From the NCBI GenBank assembly GCA_030700225.1, contig JAUYJT010000048.1, forward strand, positions 1 through 45,334: a DNA stretch of 45,334 nt, written 5' to 3'. Of this stretch, positions 24,827 through 34,954 are shown one piece after another. This DNA is from Candidatus Nanopelagicales bacterium. GTDB lineage: Bacteria; Actinomycetota; Actinomycetes; S36-B12; GCA-2699445. The translations under genes were made by a program, and so were the position numbers. Each line of letters opens with the position of its first letter. Within the stretch, counting starts at the first letter, position 1. Under the pieces are notes generated by a model. The model made no database searches and was not told where the DNA came from. It saw nothing but the letters and a program-made list of their open reading frames with translations.

Positions 24827-24852
24827 TTACTCGTGGGTAATATCAGGTAACC
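24827..24852. promoter_or_regulatory. candidate operator upstream of fadA-fadB
   Basis: TTACTC-GT-GGGTAA (24827-24840) is a 14-base palindrome with one mismatch. It is followed six bases on by GGTAACC (24846-24852). It lies 60-85 bases before the fadA start, where a repressor site would be expected. The TTACTC/GAGTAA half-site resembles those of TetR-type fatty-acid regulators in actinobacteria; that link is my inference. Confidence 0.35.
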
Positions 24853-24912
24853 GGGCCAACGCGGGCTAGCCCAGGACGCACCGACCCCGGCCGAACTTCC
24901 GAAGGAGCAACT

Positions 24913-26118
24913 GTGGCCCGAACTGTCAGAGACGTGGTCTTCGTCGATGGTGTACGTACGCCTTTCGGTCGCGCGAGCAAGAAAGGCATCTACGCCGAGA
25001 CGAGGGCGGACGACCTGGTAATCCGTGCCATCAGGGGCCTGTTGGCACGCCACGAGGACCTCCCTGTGGAGCGCCTCGACGATGTCTGCGTCGCCGCGAC
25101 GACGCAGATCGGGGACCAGGGACTTACCATCGGTCGCACTGCCGCCTTGTTGGCTGGACTCCCCAGGTCGGTGCCGGGGTACAGCATCGACCGGATGTGC
25201 GCGGGAGCCATGACAGCCGTCACGACGCTGTCCGCCCCAATCATGGTTGGGCTCTACGACATTGCGTTGGCAGGCGGCGTGGAGCATATGGGCCGCCACC
25301 CGATGGGGGAAGGAGTGGATCCGAACCCCCGCTTCCTCGCGGAGCGACTGGTAGACCCCGAGGCGCTGCTGATGGGCAAGACAGCGGAGAACTTGCACGA
25401 CCGGTTCCCTGACATCACGCGCGCCAGGGTCGACGAGTACGCCCTGGCGTCGCAACACAAGACGGCGCAGGCCTACGAGAACGGCAGCATCCAGCAGGAC
25501 CTGATCCCCGTCGCCACCAGGAGCGCCGAGCTGGGGTACGGCCTGGCCACTACTGACGAGCCCCCAAGACCGGGGACGACTCTGGAGGCCCTCGCGAAGT
25601 TGAAGACTCCCTTCCGTCCCTACGGCCGCGTGACCGCCGGTAACGCGGCGGGACTCAACGACGGCGCGACGGCCGCGCTCCTCGCGGCGGAGAGCGTCGC
25701 TGACGAACTGGGGCTTCCCAAGAAGATGCGACTCGTCTCGTTCGCATTCGCCGGCGTGGCACCAGAGGTGATGGGAATCGGTCCGGTGCCTTCGACCGAG
25801 AAGGCACTGTCGAAGGCCGGCTTGAACATCAGCGACATCGGCTTGTTCGAAATCAACGAGGCGTTCGCGGTACAGGTGCTGGCATTCCTGCAGCATTTCG
25901 GCCTAGCGGACGACGATCCACGCGTGAATCCGTTCGGCGGCGCGATTGCCGTGGGCCATCCGCTGGCTTCCAGCGGGATACGCCTGATGACATACCTGGC
26001 CCGTCACTTCGAGAACAACCCCGGCGTCAGATACGGGCTGACAACCATGTGCATCGGGCTGGGCATGGGCGGAACGGTCATCTGGGAAAACCCGAACTTC
26101 GACGGCAAGGAATCCTGA
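24913..26118 (+). CDS. fadA: acetyl-CoA acyltransferase (thiolase)
   Basis: A 401-residue thiolase from GTG 24913 with GAAGGAG five bases upstream. Active-site features are the nucleophilic Cys in SIDRMCAGAMTAV near residue 96, FEINEAFAVQVLAF, the His of AIAVGHPLASSGIR, and the C-terminal TMCIGLGMGGTVIW with the second Cys. It cleaves 3-ketoacyl-CoA with CoA to acetyl-CoA and a shortened acyl-CoA. It is followed one base later by the fadB-like gene, forming a standard beta-oxidation operon. Confidence 0.93.
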   Translation: MARTVRDVVFVDGVRTPFGRASKKGIYAETRADDLVIRAIRGLLARHEDLPVERLDDVCVAATTQIGDQGLTIGRTAALLAGLPRSVPGYSIDRMCAGAMTAVTTLSAPIMVGLYDIALAGGVEHMGRHPMGEGVDPNPRFLAERLVDPEALLMGKTAENLHDRFPDITRARVDEYALASQHKTAQAYENGSIQQDLIPVATRSAELGYGLATTDEPPRPGTTLEALAKLKTPFRPYGRVTAGNAAGLNDGATAALLAAESVADELGLPKKMRLVSFAFAGVAPEVMGIGPVPSTEKALSKAGLNISDIGLFEINEAFAVQVLAFLQHFGLADDDPRVNPFGGAIAVGHPLASSGIRLMTYLARHFENNPGVRYGLTTMCIGLGMGGTVIWENPNFDGKES

Positions 26119-26119
26119 C

Positions 26120-28237
26120 ATGCCAGAAGCCAACAACAGCGGCGCACCATCACTGGAGTTCGCCGACGAGGTTGTCACCCACGCCCGTCTGCGGTTCATC
26201 GAACTTCCAGACACCGCCGGGACCGCCGCGCTCATCACGCTGGACAACGGCTTCGACCACACCAAGCCCAACACCTTCGGGCCGGGGGGTCTGCGCTCCC
26301 TGAGCGCCGCTCTGGACGAGGCGTCCGATCGCGATGACGTCGTAGCGCTCGCCATCACCGGAAAGCCCTTCATCTTCGCCGTTGGAGCGGACCTGTCAGG
26401 TGTGCCAAGCATCGCTAGCCACGATCAAGCCCTGGCCATAGGACGTTTCGGCCACGACGTGTTCCGTCGCCTCGGAGAGTTCGGCGTGCCAACGTTCGCG
26501 TTCATCAACGGAGCGGCCATGGGTGGCGGCCTCGAGCTCGCGCTTCACTGCACCTACCGCACCGTCTCCTCCGGAGCGGCCGCCATCTCGCTACCCGAGT
26601 GCTTCCTTGGACTTCTGCCCGGATGGGGCGGCACGTACCTTCTGCCGAACTTGATCGGACCGCAGAACGCGCTGCGGGTCATCGTCGACAACCCCCTGGC
26701 GCAGAACCGCATGCTCAAGCCGAAGGACCTGACGAGCATGGGTATCGCCGACGCCCTGTTCGAACCGGCTGATTTCCTTGAGCGCTCCCTGGCTTGGGCG
26801 GCCGACGTCATCAGCGGGCAGGTCAAGGTCGAACGCGCGTCGATCGACCGCGGCGAGGCCTGGGACGCAACCGTCGAAGCGGCTCGCGCCGGGCTGTCAG
26901 CTCGCCTGCACGGAGCCGCGCCAGCCCCCGTGCTCGCCGTGGACTTGATCGGCGCCGCCAAGACGGCCGACCGCGATACCGCGTTCGCCGCCGAGGACGC
27001 GGCGCTCGCCGATCTGATCATGAGCGATGAGCTGCGAGCGGGGCTGTACTCGTTCGATTTGGTGCAGAAACGGGCGAAGCGACCCGTGGGAGCACCGGAC
27101 AAGTCGCTCGCCCGGCCCGTTACCAAGGTTGGGATCGTGGGGGCCGGCCTGATGGCCAGCCAACTGGCCCTGCTGTTCATACAGCGCCTGGAAGTACCCG
27201 TGGTGATGACCGACTTGGATCAGGCACGGGTGGACAAGGGCGTTAGCTATGCGCACGCCGAGCTGGACAAGCGACTGGCCAAAGGCCGGCTCACACCCGA
27301 CAAGGCCAACCGGCTCAAGGCGTTGCTCACCGGGGCCGTCAGCAAAGAGGCCTTCGCCGATGCTGACTTCGTAATTGAGGCCGTTTTTGAGGACCTCCAG
27401 GTGAAGAAACAGGTGTTCGCCGAAGTAGAGGAAGTGGTTAGCGACACGTGCGTGCTCGCCACCAACACGTCCTCACTGTCGGTATCAAAGATGGCGGCGG
27501 ATCTTCGCCATCCGGAGCGGGTCGTCGGATTCCACTTCTTCAATCCGGTGGCGCTGATGCCGCTGCTGGAAATCGCCAGGGCCGAGAAGACCGACGACCA
27601 GTCCCTTGCCACCGCGTTCGCTGTCGGCAAGGCCTTGAAGAAGTCATGCGTACTGGTCAGCGACGCGCCAGGCTTCGTGGTCAACAGGCTGCTGACGCGC
27701 TTCCTGGGTGAAGTCACACGAAGCGTTGACGAAGGCACTCCATTCGACGTCGCCGATCAAGCCCTCAATCCCCTCGGCTTGCCCATGACGCCGTTCGTGC
27801 TGCTCCAGCTCGTCGGCCCAGCTGTGGCATTCCACGTGTCTGAGACGATGCACTCAGCCTTTCCCGAGCGGTTCTACGTGTCTGAGAATCTGCGTCGAGT
27901 CGTGGCCGCCGGGAAGTCAGCGATTTGGACATATGACCAGGCCGGGACCCCATCGGTCGATCCAGAGGTCGCGAAGCTGTTCGAGCAAGGCGACAAGGCT
28001 CTGTCCGCAGCCGAGGTGCGCGACCGCGCACTCGAAGCGCTCGCCGAGGAAGTCCGCTCGATGCTCGACGAGGGCGTCGTCGCCGAGCCACAGGACATCG
28101 ACCTTTGCATGATCCTGGGGGCCGGTTGGCCATTCCACCTGGGCGGCATCACTCCATACCTGGATCGCACCGGAGTCTCTCAGAGGGTGACTGGAACCAC
28201 GTTCCTCGCGCCTGGGGTAGCCTCGCTGGCTCAGTGA
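26120..28237 (+). CDS. fadB: multifunctional beta-oxidation protein (enoyl-CoA hydratase/3-hydroxyacyl-CoA dehydrogenase)
   Basis: A 705-residue protein from ATG 26120, starting one base after the fadA stop. The N-terminal 190 or so residues form the crotonase domain: GKPFIFAVGADLSGVPS, NGAAMGGGLELALHCTYR, and AISLPECFLGLLPGWGGTYL with the two catalytic acidic positions. From about residue 333 the NAD domain begins (TKVGIVGAGLMASQLALLFI), followed by ATNTSSLSVSKMA, VVGFHFFNPVALMPLLEI and DAPGFVVNRLLTRFLGE. It converts trans-2-enoyl-CoA to 3-ketoacyl-CoA for the thiolase. The stop overlaps the end of the convergent GGDEF-EAL gene by seven bases, so no terminator fits between them. Confidence 0.93.
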   Translation: MPEANNSGAPSLEFADEVVTHARLRFIELPDTAGTAALITLDNGFDHTKPNTFGPGGLRSLSAALDEASDRDDVVALAITGKPFIFAVGADLSGVPSIASHDQALAIGRFGHDVFRRLGEFGVPTFAFINGAAMGGGLELALHCTYRTVSSGAAAISLPECFLGLLPGWGGTYLLPNLIGPQNALRVIVDNPLAQNRMLKPKDLTSMGIADALFEPADFLERSLAWAADVISGQVKVERASIDRGEAWDATVEAARAGLSARLHGAAPAPVLAVDLIGAAKTADRDTAFAAEDAALADLIMSDELRAGLYSFDLVQKRAKRPVGAPDKSLARPVTKVGIVGAGLMASQLALLFIQRLEVPVVMTDLDQARVDKGVSYAHAELDKRLAKGRLTPDKANRLKALLTGAVSKEAFADADFVIEAVFEDLQVKKQVFAEVEEVVSDTCVLATNTSSLSVSKMAADLRHPERVVGFHFFNPVALMPLLEIARAEKTDDQSLATAFAVGKALKKSCVLVSDAPGFVVNRLLTRFLGEVTRSVDEGTPFDVADQALNPLGLPMTPFVLLQLVGPAVAFHVSETMHSAFPERFYVSENLRRVVAAGKSAIWTYDQAGTPSVDPEVAKLFEQGDKALSAAEVRDRALEALAEEVRSMLDEGVVAEPQDIDLCMILGAGWPFHLGGITPYLDRTGVSQRVTGTTFLAPGVASLAQ

Positions 28238-30834
28238 TCAGTAGCTGGTTCGGACAAGGATTCGGTACCCGGCGCCGGGGCCGCAGCCTTCAACAACTCC
28301 GGTCGCCCGAACAGGTACCCCTGAGCCAGATCGCAGCCCAGTTCCAGCAGGGACTCAGCCTGCTCACGGGTCTCGACGCCCTCTGCGATGGCCACCAGTC
28401 CGGTATCGTGCGCGAGCTGGATCACGGCGCTGACGATCCGGCGGGACTCTTGGTCTTCTTCCATGACCGACACGAACGCACGGTCTATCTTGAGGATGTC
28501 GGCGCTGAGGTTTCGCAGTTGGCTCAGGCTTGAGTACCCAGTCCCGAAGTCGTCGATAGCGATCCTGACCCCCGCGTCTCGCAGCGACCGCACGTTCGAT
28601 AGCACTTCATCGTCAAACATCAGCAACGCCGACTCAGTCACCTCGATGGTCAGCCTCAAGGGATCAACACCGCTGCTCTGCAGTTCACCGAGCACGTGTG
28701 ACGCCAGATCCAGATCTTTGAGTTCCTCGGCTTCGATATTCACCGCGACACCCGCGGCAGGCGCGGGCAGGGAACCTTTCGATGCGTCGCGCAGGACCTG
28801 ACGCAGTACAAGCTTGTCAATCGTCGGCATCAGTCCAGCCGATCGCGCTAGATCTAGGAAATCCAGTGGCGGCAAGATGCGCCCGTCTGCGGTCCTCAAG
28901 CGCAGCAGCGCCTCATACTCCTGCACCTCGCCGTCCCGAAGACGGATGATCGGCTGGTAGGCGATCTCGAACCCGTCACCGGCGACCGCCCTCGCCAGCT
29001 CGATGCGAACATTCAGGGCCGCCTCGGCCTGAACTCCCATCGACTCGGCGTAGAACTGGACTCTGCCCCTCCCCCGCAGCTTGGCCCGATACAGGGCCAG
29101 ATCCGCCCGCCTCATCAGCTCCGCCCCGTCGCAGCTGGGGTCTTCCGTTCTCGCGACACCGACTGAGACCGTCGGTGACAGGTTCGATCCGGCGATCTCG
29201 ACCGGCTGTCCCAACGCCGTCTGGAGTCTGCCCACGAACACGCCTGGATCTTGCTGGTCGCCATGGATCTCAGAGATCACCGCGAACTCGTCCCCGCCTA
29301 GACGCGCCACCGCGTCCGCTGGGGCGCAGACACCTCGGATCCTGGTCGCGACCTCGCCGAGAAGCTGGTCACCGGCCGACAGGCCCAGGGAGTCGTTGAT
29401 GACCTTGAAGTCGTCCACATCCAGGAAGACGAGCGCGATCTCATCAACATCGGTGTTGAGCCGATGAAGCGCGGCGTCCAAACGGTCTACGAACGCCTTC
29501 CGGTTCAGCAGCCCTGTCTGCCGGTCGTAGAGCGAGTGGAGGGTAAGGTCCCGCTCCGCCGCTCGCCGTGCCGTTACGTCCTCCACATGGACAACGAACT
29601 CCTCCAGATCGCCGCTTCTCAGCGCGGCCACCGTGATCAGCGCCAGCCTGGAGGCTCGATCCCTGCCTCGCAGACACACCTCGCCCTGCGGCACCCATCC
29701 GGGAACCCTCGGCTTCGAATCTGTCGCGGCCGCGATCAGTGACTGAAGAGTCGCTAACCCATCCGGCTCCATGAAGCTCGACACCTCACGGCCTACGAGG
29801 TCCGAGGCGTTCCCGCCCAGCAACCGGGCCAGGGCGATATTGGCTGCCCCTATGACAAGTCGCCCACCCGCTTCGCGCCTCATCCGCATAGTCGGAACAG
29901 GGGAGATGTCGAACATGGTCTTCACCGTCGCAGCATGAGCCGCGGCAACCGACGCGTCGCCCACTGGCTGCTCGGCGAGCTGGATCCCGCGTTGCCTCTC
30001 GACCGCGAGCAGCGTGGTCAACCCCAGACCAGATGCCACGCTCATCGCCAACTGCCACTGCAGCACCCCCGCCGGGCTCGCCCAGGACTGGCCAACGACC
30101 ATCACGATCGTTACCGCGACCAAGCCCAGCGTCGATGCCGACCACGTGTCGTAGCGGGACGCGACAAGCAGCATGATCGGCAGCAGGATCCAGGAGATCA
30201 ACCACGGGTCGAACTCAGTCACTCCCGCAGCCGCCACGAACACCGCGATCAGCGCGCTGGCCATCGTGACAGACGCGAATTCCTTGCGGCGCGGACCATC
30301 CGAACCCGATCGCAGCGCCACGGGCAGAATCAACATCACGCCCAACAGCACGGCGCTGGCGAATGATCCGGGCCATGACTCACCCGCGAGGTGCGGATCC
30401 CACGACATCCCCGGCCAACGGATAGACGCCAGAGCAGCGGTAGCACCTACGAGCAGCGCGACTCCGCCGGCGATCGCTGGGTCGATTGGGCGCGACAGAT
30501 CGCAACGAAACCATCTCAACATCAGTCCGATGATCACGCCAGCGACTAGGTCAGCGAGCGTTCGTCCGATCGAACCGGTGCCTGTCACCGCGGCCAGTAC
30601 CGCCAGCTCGCCAAGAGCACCACCGGCGAGAATCCAGGCAGAAGAACCACCCAACCGGATCACCGCGGCCGCGCCCAGAGCTGGAGTGAACAGAATCGCC
30701 GGGGTGTCCGAACCGTCCGTGAATACCAACACCACCGCGTCGCTCGCCGCCCAAACGACCGCTGAGAGCGCAACGGCGATCAACGGCCGCGCTCGAACCC
30801 AGCCCCCAAGCGAGGCGGCGGGCTGCGTCATCAC
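28231..30834 (-). CDS. membrane MASE-PAS-GGDEF-EAL c-di-GMP enzyme
   Basis: An 867-residue protein from GTG 30834 (ATG 30831 is next). About eight transmembrane helices fill residues 15-270 in a MASE1-like sensor. A PAS-like domain follows (TVKTMFDISPVPTMRMRR, then VVHVEDVTARRAAERDL). GGDEF is intact (AVARLGGDEFAVIS), as are FLDVDDFKVINDSLGLSAGD upstream of it. EAL has YQPIIRLRDGEVQEYEALLR, VNIEAEEL, IEVTESALL, AIDDFGTGYSSL and VAIAEGVET, so both synthesis and breakdown of c-di-GMP are possible. It is the second gene of a coupled pair; its start overlaps the upstream stop. Confidence 0.9.
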   Translation of the reverse strand: MMTQPAASLGGWVRARPLIAVALSAVVWAASDAVVLVFTDGSDTPAILFTPALGAAAVIRLGGSSAWILAGGALGELAVLAAVTGTGSIGRTLADLVAGVIIGLMLRWFRCDLSRPIDPAIAGGVALLVGATAALASIRWPGMSWDPHLAGESWPGSFASAVLLGVMLILPVALRSGSDGPRRKEFASVTMASALIAVFVAAAGVTEFDPWLISWILLPIMLLVASRYDTWSASTLGLVAVTIVMVVGQSWASPAGVLQWQLAMSVASGLGLTTLLAVERQRGIQLAEQPVGDASVAAAHAATVKTMFDISPVPTMRMRREAGGRLVIGAANIALARLLGGNASDLVGREVSSFMEPDGLATLQSLIAAATDSKPRVPGWVPQGEVCLRGRDRASRLALITVAALRSGDLEEFVVHVEDVTARRAAERDLTLHSLYDRQTGLLNRKAFVDRLDAALHRLNTDVDEIALVFLDVDDFKVINDSLGLSAGDQLLGEVATRIRGVCAPADAVARLGGDEFAVISEIHGDQQDPGVFVGRLQTALGQPVEIAGSNLSPTVSVGVARTEDPSCDGAELMRRADLALYRAKLRGRGRVQFYAESMGVQAEAALNVRIELARAVAGDGFEIAYQPIIRLRDGEVQEYEALLRLRTADGRILPPLDFLDLARSAGLMPTIDKLVLRQVLRDASKGSLPAPAAGVAVNIEAEELKDLDLASHVLGELQSSGVDPLRLTIEVTESALLMFDDEVLSNVRSLRDAGVRIAIDDFGTGYSSLSQLRNLSADILKIDRAFVSVMEEDQESRRIVSAVIQLAHDTGLVAIAEGVETREQAESLLELGCDLAQGYLFGRPELLKAAAPAPGTESLSEPATDH

Positions 30835-32549
30835 AGGTTCCCGACACGCACCGGAGACCCGAATAGGTGGCCTTGCCCAAGATCACAACCCCTGGAGCGC
30901 AGGAACTCGGCCTGAACTGGGTCGGTCACGCCTTCAGCGATCACCTCCCGGCCAAGGTCATGCGCGACTGAGATCACCGCGGTGACGATCGTCTCATCGG
31001 CCGGGTCCCGTCCCAATCCGTCGACGAAAGACCCGTCCAGCTTGATGTAGTCGAGCGGAAGTTCCCTCATCGCGGTCAATGACGACATCCCGGTTCCGAA
31101 CTCATCGACCGCGATTCTCACTCCCTGAGCCCGGACACGGCGCAGTGTCAGCAGTGCCGGTCCCGGCGCGTCCATCATGGACGGCTCCCCGAACTCCAGG
31201 ACAAGATCCTTCGGGTCCAACTCGCGAGCCGACAAACGACCCCTGATGAACTGCGGATAGCTGGCGTCCGCGAGTTGACGCGGAGAGACATTGACGCCCA
31301 ACCATGCCCCGAAGTCAGCCTCCTTGCGGCCCGACAGCCACGCCAAACCCAGTTCGAGGATGCGCGTGTCTAGCCTCACCGACAGCCCAGACCGCTCGGC
31401 CGCGTCCACGAAGCTGCTCGGGTGCAGGACGCTGCCGTCCGGCATCATGATCCGACCGAAGGCCTCATAGCCAACGATCGAGGAGTCGTTCAGCCTGACC
31501 ACAGGCTGAAGGTCGATCGTGATTCGGTCTTCGTCCAGTGCCGAGCGAAGCAGTTCGACCATTCTCATTCGTCCGCGAACCTGCTCTTCGAGGTTCGCGG
31601 CGAAGAACTCGATCCGGTTCCTTCCTCGTTCCTTGGCCCGGTACATGGCCAGATCAGCGCGTCTGAGCAGATCCTCGGCGGTGCCAGAAGGGTCGGAGGT
31701 CTGCGCGATACCCACTGATCCGCTCAACGTGTGCGCGCGACCATGCAACTCGAACGGTTCCTCCATGGACACGCGGATCCGCTCGGCGACGGTGACAGAT
31801 TCAGACGCGGAGTCCAGCGAGTCGCAGACGACGACGAACTCGTCGCCGCCCATGCGGGTGACGATGTCATCGCGTCGCACTGCCAGCGAGATCCGGCGCG
31901 CCACTTCCTGCAGCACTGTGTCGCCCCGGCGATGACCGTAGGTGTCATTGATGCTCTTGAAACTGTCGAGGTCAACGAAGAGGACCGCTACGGTTCCCGG
32001 TCGACGACCCAGCCTGGCGAGGACTCGGCTGAGGTGCTGCATCAGGACCGCACGATTAGGAAGACCTGTCAGCGGATCGTGGGAAGCCCTGTGAGACAAC
32101 GCCTGCTCTGTTCGCCGGAACGCGGTCACGTCGTCCAGCGTCACTACCAGGCGACGGCCCAGCCGCGGATCGTCAATCACGGACGCGGCCAGCGCCACCC
32201 AGACCACGCCCCACCCCTGGCGGACAATCCTGACTTGCGGCTTCCGGGTGGGATCGAGCAGACCCCTTAACCCACGCTCCAGAACCGATATGTCCGTGGG
32301 ATGCAGGAAACCGCTCAGATCCTGACCGACGATCTCCTGGCGGTCCATTCCGACGAGCTGCTCAAAGGACTCGCTGCAGTCCAGAATCGGTCCCATCCCC
32401 ATCCCATCGTCGCTGGGAGTCAGCTCCAGCACGACCATGGGCGAGGGCGACCCCTGGAAGGCGAGTTCCCTCAGACGAGCGTTAGCGGCCTCGTCGGACA
32501 CCCGAATGCCCGCCACCGCCGACCCGACTTCGGGCACACTGCTGCCCAC
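30831..32549 (-). CDS. PAS-GGDEF-EAL protein with altered EAL motif
   Basis: A 572-residue soluble protein from GTG 32549 with GGGGAGG upstream. A PAS domain (residues 30-150) is followed by an intact GGDEF domain (LFVDLDSFKSINDTYGHRRG, TRMGGDEFVVV). The EAL domain is recognisable but changed: GYEAFGR in place of EAL, LEFGEP in place of LEVTES, and DEFGTG in place of DDFGTG. The Asn of NVSPRQL, the Lys of YIKLDGSFV and VIAEGV remain. The second metal Asp is therefore Glu. It may still make c-di-GMP while the EAL part binds rather than cleaves it. It is coupled to the membrane GGDEF-EAL gene by an overlapping stop and start. Confidence 0.88.
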   Translation of the reverse strand: MGSSVPEVGSAVAGIRVSDEAANARLRELAFQGSPSPMVVLELTPSDDGMGMGPILDCSESFEQLVGMDRQEIVGQDLSGFLHPTDISVLERGLRGLLDPTRKPQVRIVRQGWGVVWVALAASVIDDPRLGRRLVVTLDDVTAFRRTEQALSHRASHDPLTGLPNRAVLMQHLSRVLARLGRRPGTVAVLFVDLDSFKSINDTYGHRRGDTVLQEVARRISLAVRRDDIVTRMGGDEFVVVCDSLDSASESVTVAERIRVSMEEPFELHGRAHTLSGSVGIAQTSDPSGTAEDLLRRADLAMYRAKERGRNRIEFFAANLEEQVRGRMRMVELLRSALDEDRITIDLQPVVRLNDSSIVGYEAFGRIMMPDGSVLHPSSFVDAAERSGLSVRLDTRILELGLAWLSGRKEADFGAWLGVNVSPRQLADASYPQFIRGRLSARELDPKDLVLEFGEPSMMDAPGPALLTLRRVRAQGVRIAVDEFGTGMSSLTAMRELPLDYIKLDGSFVDGLGRDPADETIVTAVISVAHDLGREVIAEGVTDPVQAEFLRSRGCDLGQGHLFGSPVRVGNL

Positions 32550-32647
32550 CGATGCCTCCCCAGTTGCGTTCGCGGGACGATCGATACAGCCTACGCCGTG
32601 TTGTCGGCTCGGCGCCTCGCGAACTTGAGGTGAGCCTGGCTAATCAA

Positions 32648-34534
32648 CTACTGCTCAACAGGCCCTTCGCGGAAGGTCTCAGTCTCGTTCAGCCGTTTGG
32701 CGATAGTCTCCGCGACTGCCGAAGGAGTGAACCCAAGCTCCGCCAGGATGCCGGATCGGGGGCCCTGCTCGATGAACCGGCACGGAATCCCCAGGGTCAC
32801 CACAGGAACGTGGCTCAAAGCTTGCTGTACGGACGCTCCGACTCCCCCTCGTACGGAGTTGTCCTCGATTGTCACAACCAGCCGGGATCCGCGGGACATG
32901 TCCACCAGCGCCTCGGATACTGGAAGGACCCAGCGAGGGTCGACAACCGTGACCCCTACTCCCGATAGCCGCAACAGATCCGCGACCTCAATGGCCAAGT
33001 CGGCGAACGGTCCGATCGATACCAGCAGCACATCGCAGCCGTCCTCGAACAGGACGTCGATACCGACCTCCCTGCGCAGCTCAGGGATGTCATTCGGCAG
33101 AGCGCCTTTCGGGAACCTCAACGCTGTCGGCCCGTCGCTGATGGCCAGCGCCTCGGCGAGCTCAGCGGCGAGTGTGTCACCGTCGCGCGGAGCCGCGACT
33201 CTCATTCCAGGGATCCCCGCGAGCATCGATAGATCCCACATTCCGTTGTGGCTGGGTCCGTCATCGCCGGTAATCCCAGCTCTGTCCAGTACGAAGGTGA
33301 CTGCGGCCCGGTGCAACCCCGCGTCCAGGAGCACCTGATCATAGGCGCGGTTCAGGAAAGTCGAGTAGACAGCGACAACCGGATGCAGGCCGCCCATCGC
33401 CATGCCCGCCGCGCTGGTGACCGCGTGCTGCTCGGCGATTCCGACATCGAAGCAGCGGCCGGGGAAGCGCTTCGCGAACGGTGCCAGACCGGTCGGCCCC
33501 TGCATCGCCGCCGTGATAGCGACTACGTCGGGCCGTCTCTGACCAGCCTTGACCATTTCCCGCGCGAATACCGTCGTCCAGGTCGGGCTGGGTGCGCACA
33601 CGGGCACGCCAGTTTCGGGGTTGATGACACCGACTCCGTGGAACTTGTCGTCCTCGTCCAGCTCCGCCGGGCCGTAACCTCTCCCCTTCTCGGTGAGGCA
33701 ATGCACAATCACCGGACCACCGAAGTCCCTGGCGCGGCGCAACGCTCCTTCGACCGTGCGCACATCGTGTCCGTCGAACGGTCCCAGGTACTTCAGTCCC
33801 AGATCCTCGAACAAGCCCTGAGGCGCCACGATGTCCTTCAGGCCTCTCTTGACGCCGTGCAGTGTCCCGTAGACGGGAGCCCCGATTACTGGGGTGTCGC
33901 TGAGGGTTCGCCGACCCCACTCCAAGAACCGCTCGTATCCCCGCGTGGTGCGCAACGTCGCCAGATAGCTGGCCACACCACCGATCGTTGGGTTATAAGA
34001 GCGCGCGTTGTCGTTCACGACGATGACCATCGGACGGTCGCTGGCGGCGATGTTGTTCAGTGCCTCCCACGCCATGCCTCCAGTCAGGGAACCGTCTCCC
34101 ACGACCACAGCGATGTGGCGCTCGGCGAGCTCCCCAGAAAGATCCCAAGCCTTGGCGAGTCCGTCGGCGTAGCTCAGCGCGGTGGAGGCGTGTGAGTTCT
34201 CGATCCAGTCATGGGGGCTCTCCGCCCTGCTCGGGTACCCCGACAGCCCGCCAACCTGCCTTAGTTCGTGGAATCTGTCCCGGCGTCCGGTAATGATCTT
34301 GTGGACGTATGTCTGATGACCGGTGTCCCACAGGATCGCGTCGCTTGGCGAGTCGTATGCGCGATGAAGTGCCAGGGTCAGTTCCACGACGCCCAGGTTG
34401 GACCCCAGGTGGCCGCCAGTTCGCGCGACATTCTCGATAAGGAAGGCCCGGATCTCAGCCGCGAGCGCCGGCAGATCCACTTCGTCTACGAAACGCAGAT
34501 CCTCGGGGGAGCGGATACGTCCCAGAAGATCCAC
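32648..34534 (-). CDS. dxs: 1-deoxy-D-xylulose-5-phosphate synthase
   Basis: A 628-residue thiamine-diphosphate enzyme from GTG 34534 (AAGGG upstream). Visible are [40 protein letters not shown] (TPP and metal), the Asn-Asp-Asn of [10 protein letters not shown], and [20 protein letters not shown] in the transketolase pyrimidine domain. It condenses pyruvate and glyceraldehyde-3-phosphate in the first step of the MEP isoprenoid pathway. The gene follows the small gene at 34581 by 46 bases and acnA upstream of it, so the three may be co-transcribed. Confidence 0.95.
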   Translation of the reverse strand: MDLLGRIRSPEDLRFVDEVDLPALAAEIRAFLIENVARTGGHLGSNLGVVELTLALHRAYDSPSDAILWDTGHQTYVHKIITGRRDRFHELRQVGGLSGYPSRAESPHDWIENSHASTALSYADGLAKAWDLSGELAERHIAVVVGDGSLTGGMAWEALNNIAASDRPMVIVVNDNARSYNPTIGGVASYLATLRTTRGYERFLEWGRRTLSDTPVIGAPVYGTLHGVKRGLKDIVAPQGLFEDLGLKYLGPFDGHDVRTVEGALRRARDFGGPVIVHCLTEKGRGYGPAELDEDDKFHGVGVINPETGVPVCAPSPTWTTVFAREMVKAGQRRPDVVAITAAMQGPTGLAPFAKRFPGRCFDVGIAEQHAVTSAAGMAMGGLHPVVAVYSTFLNRAYDQVLLDAGLHRAAVTFVLDRAGITGDDGPSHNGMWDLSMLAGIPGMRVAAPRDGDTLAAELAEALAISDGPTALRFPKGALPNDIPELRREVGIDVLFEDGCDVLLVSIGPFADLAIEVADLLRLSGVGVTVVDPRWVLPVSEALVDMSRGSRLVVTIEDNSVRGGVGASVQQALSHVPVVTLGIPCRFIEQGPRSGILAELGFTPSAVAETIAKRLNETETFREGPVEQ

Positions 34535-34580
34535 AAGACCCCTTCCCTCGGGCTGCCCTGATTCTACGTGCGTGGCGCGA

Positions 34581-34952
34581 TCAGAGGCGATCTCGCCACT
34601 GGCGTCCGCTCAAAGCGTCTAAGACTAGCTCGACCTGACGCGACGTTTCGGACGCTTCAGCCCCGCTCGACTCGATGGCGGCGAGTACGAGACCCAGCTC
34701 ATGTGGTGGGAGTCGGTCCCCCAGTTCGCGGCGCGCGTTCGAATAGGAACCGCGCAATCCCTCCAGCGTGGCCTTCTGATGACGTGTGACTAGTGTCGCC
34801 AGAGCGAGTGGGTAGCGCCGCAAGACATCCTGCTCGCGAAGCCCGTCAGGACCCCGGTCGAGTAGCCACCCCACGACCTTCACCTCGAACTCCGGGGAAG
34901 CTGGAGGCGGCAGGTCCTGGGGCCACCCGGGCGGAACGATCCCGGTAGCCAC
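34581..34952 (-). CDS. small protein of unknown function between acnA and dxs
   Basis: A 123-residue protein from GTG 34952, only two bases after the acnA stop. It looks coding: a proline-rich N-terminus, then [60 protein letters not shown] and an amphipathic C-terminal helix. It has charged helices and no membrane segment or cysteine. I do not recognise the family. Tight spacing on both sides suggests an operon with acnA and dxs. Confidence 0.65.
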   Translation of the reverse strand: MATGIVPPGWPQDLPPPASPEFEVKVVGWLLDRGPDGLREQDVLRRYPLALATLVTRHQKATLEGLRGSYSNARRELGDRLPPHELGLVLAAIESSGAEASETSRQVELVLDALSGRQWRDRL

Positions 34953-34954
34953 AC

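Noticed and set aside
24463-25896. 477-residue minus-strand open frame over rnd and fadA
   Set aside because: It is antisense to two certain genes and shows no domain.
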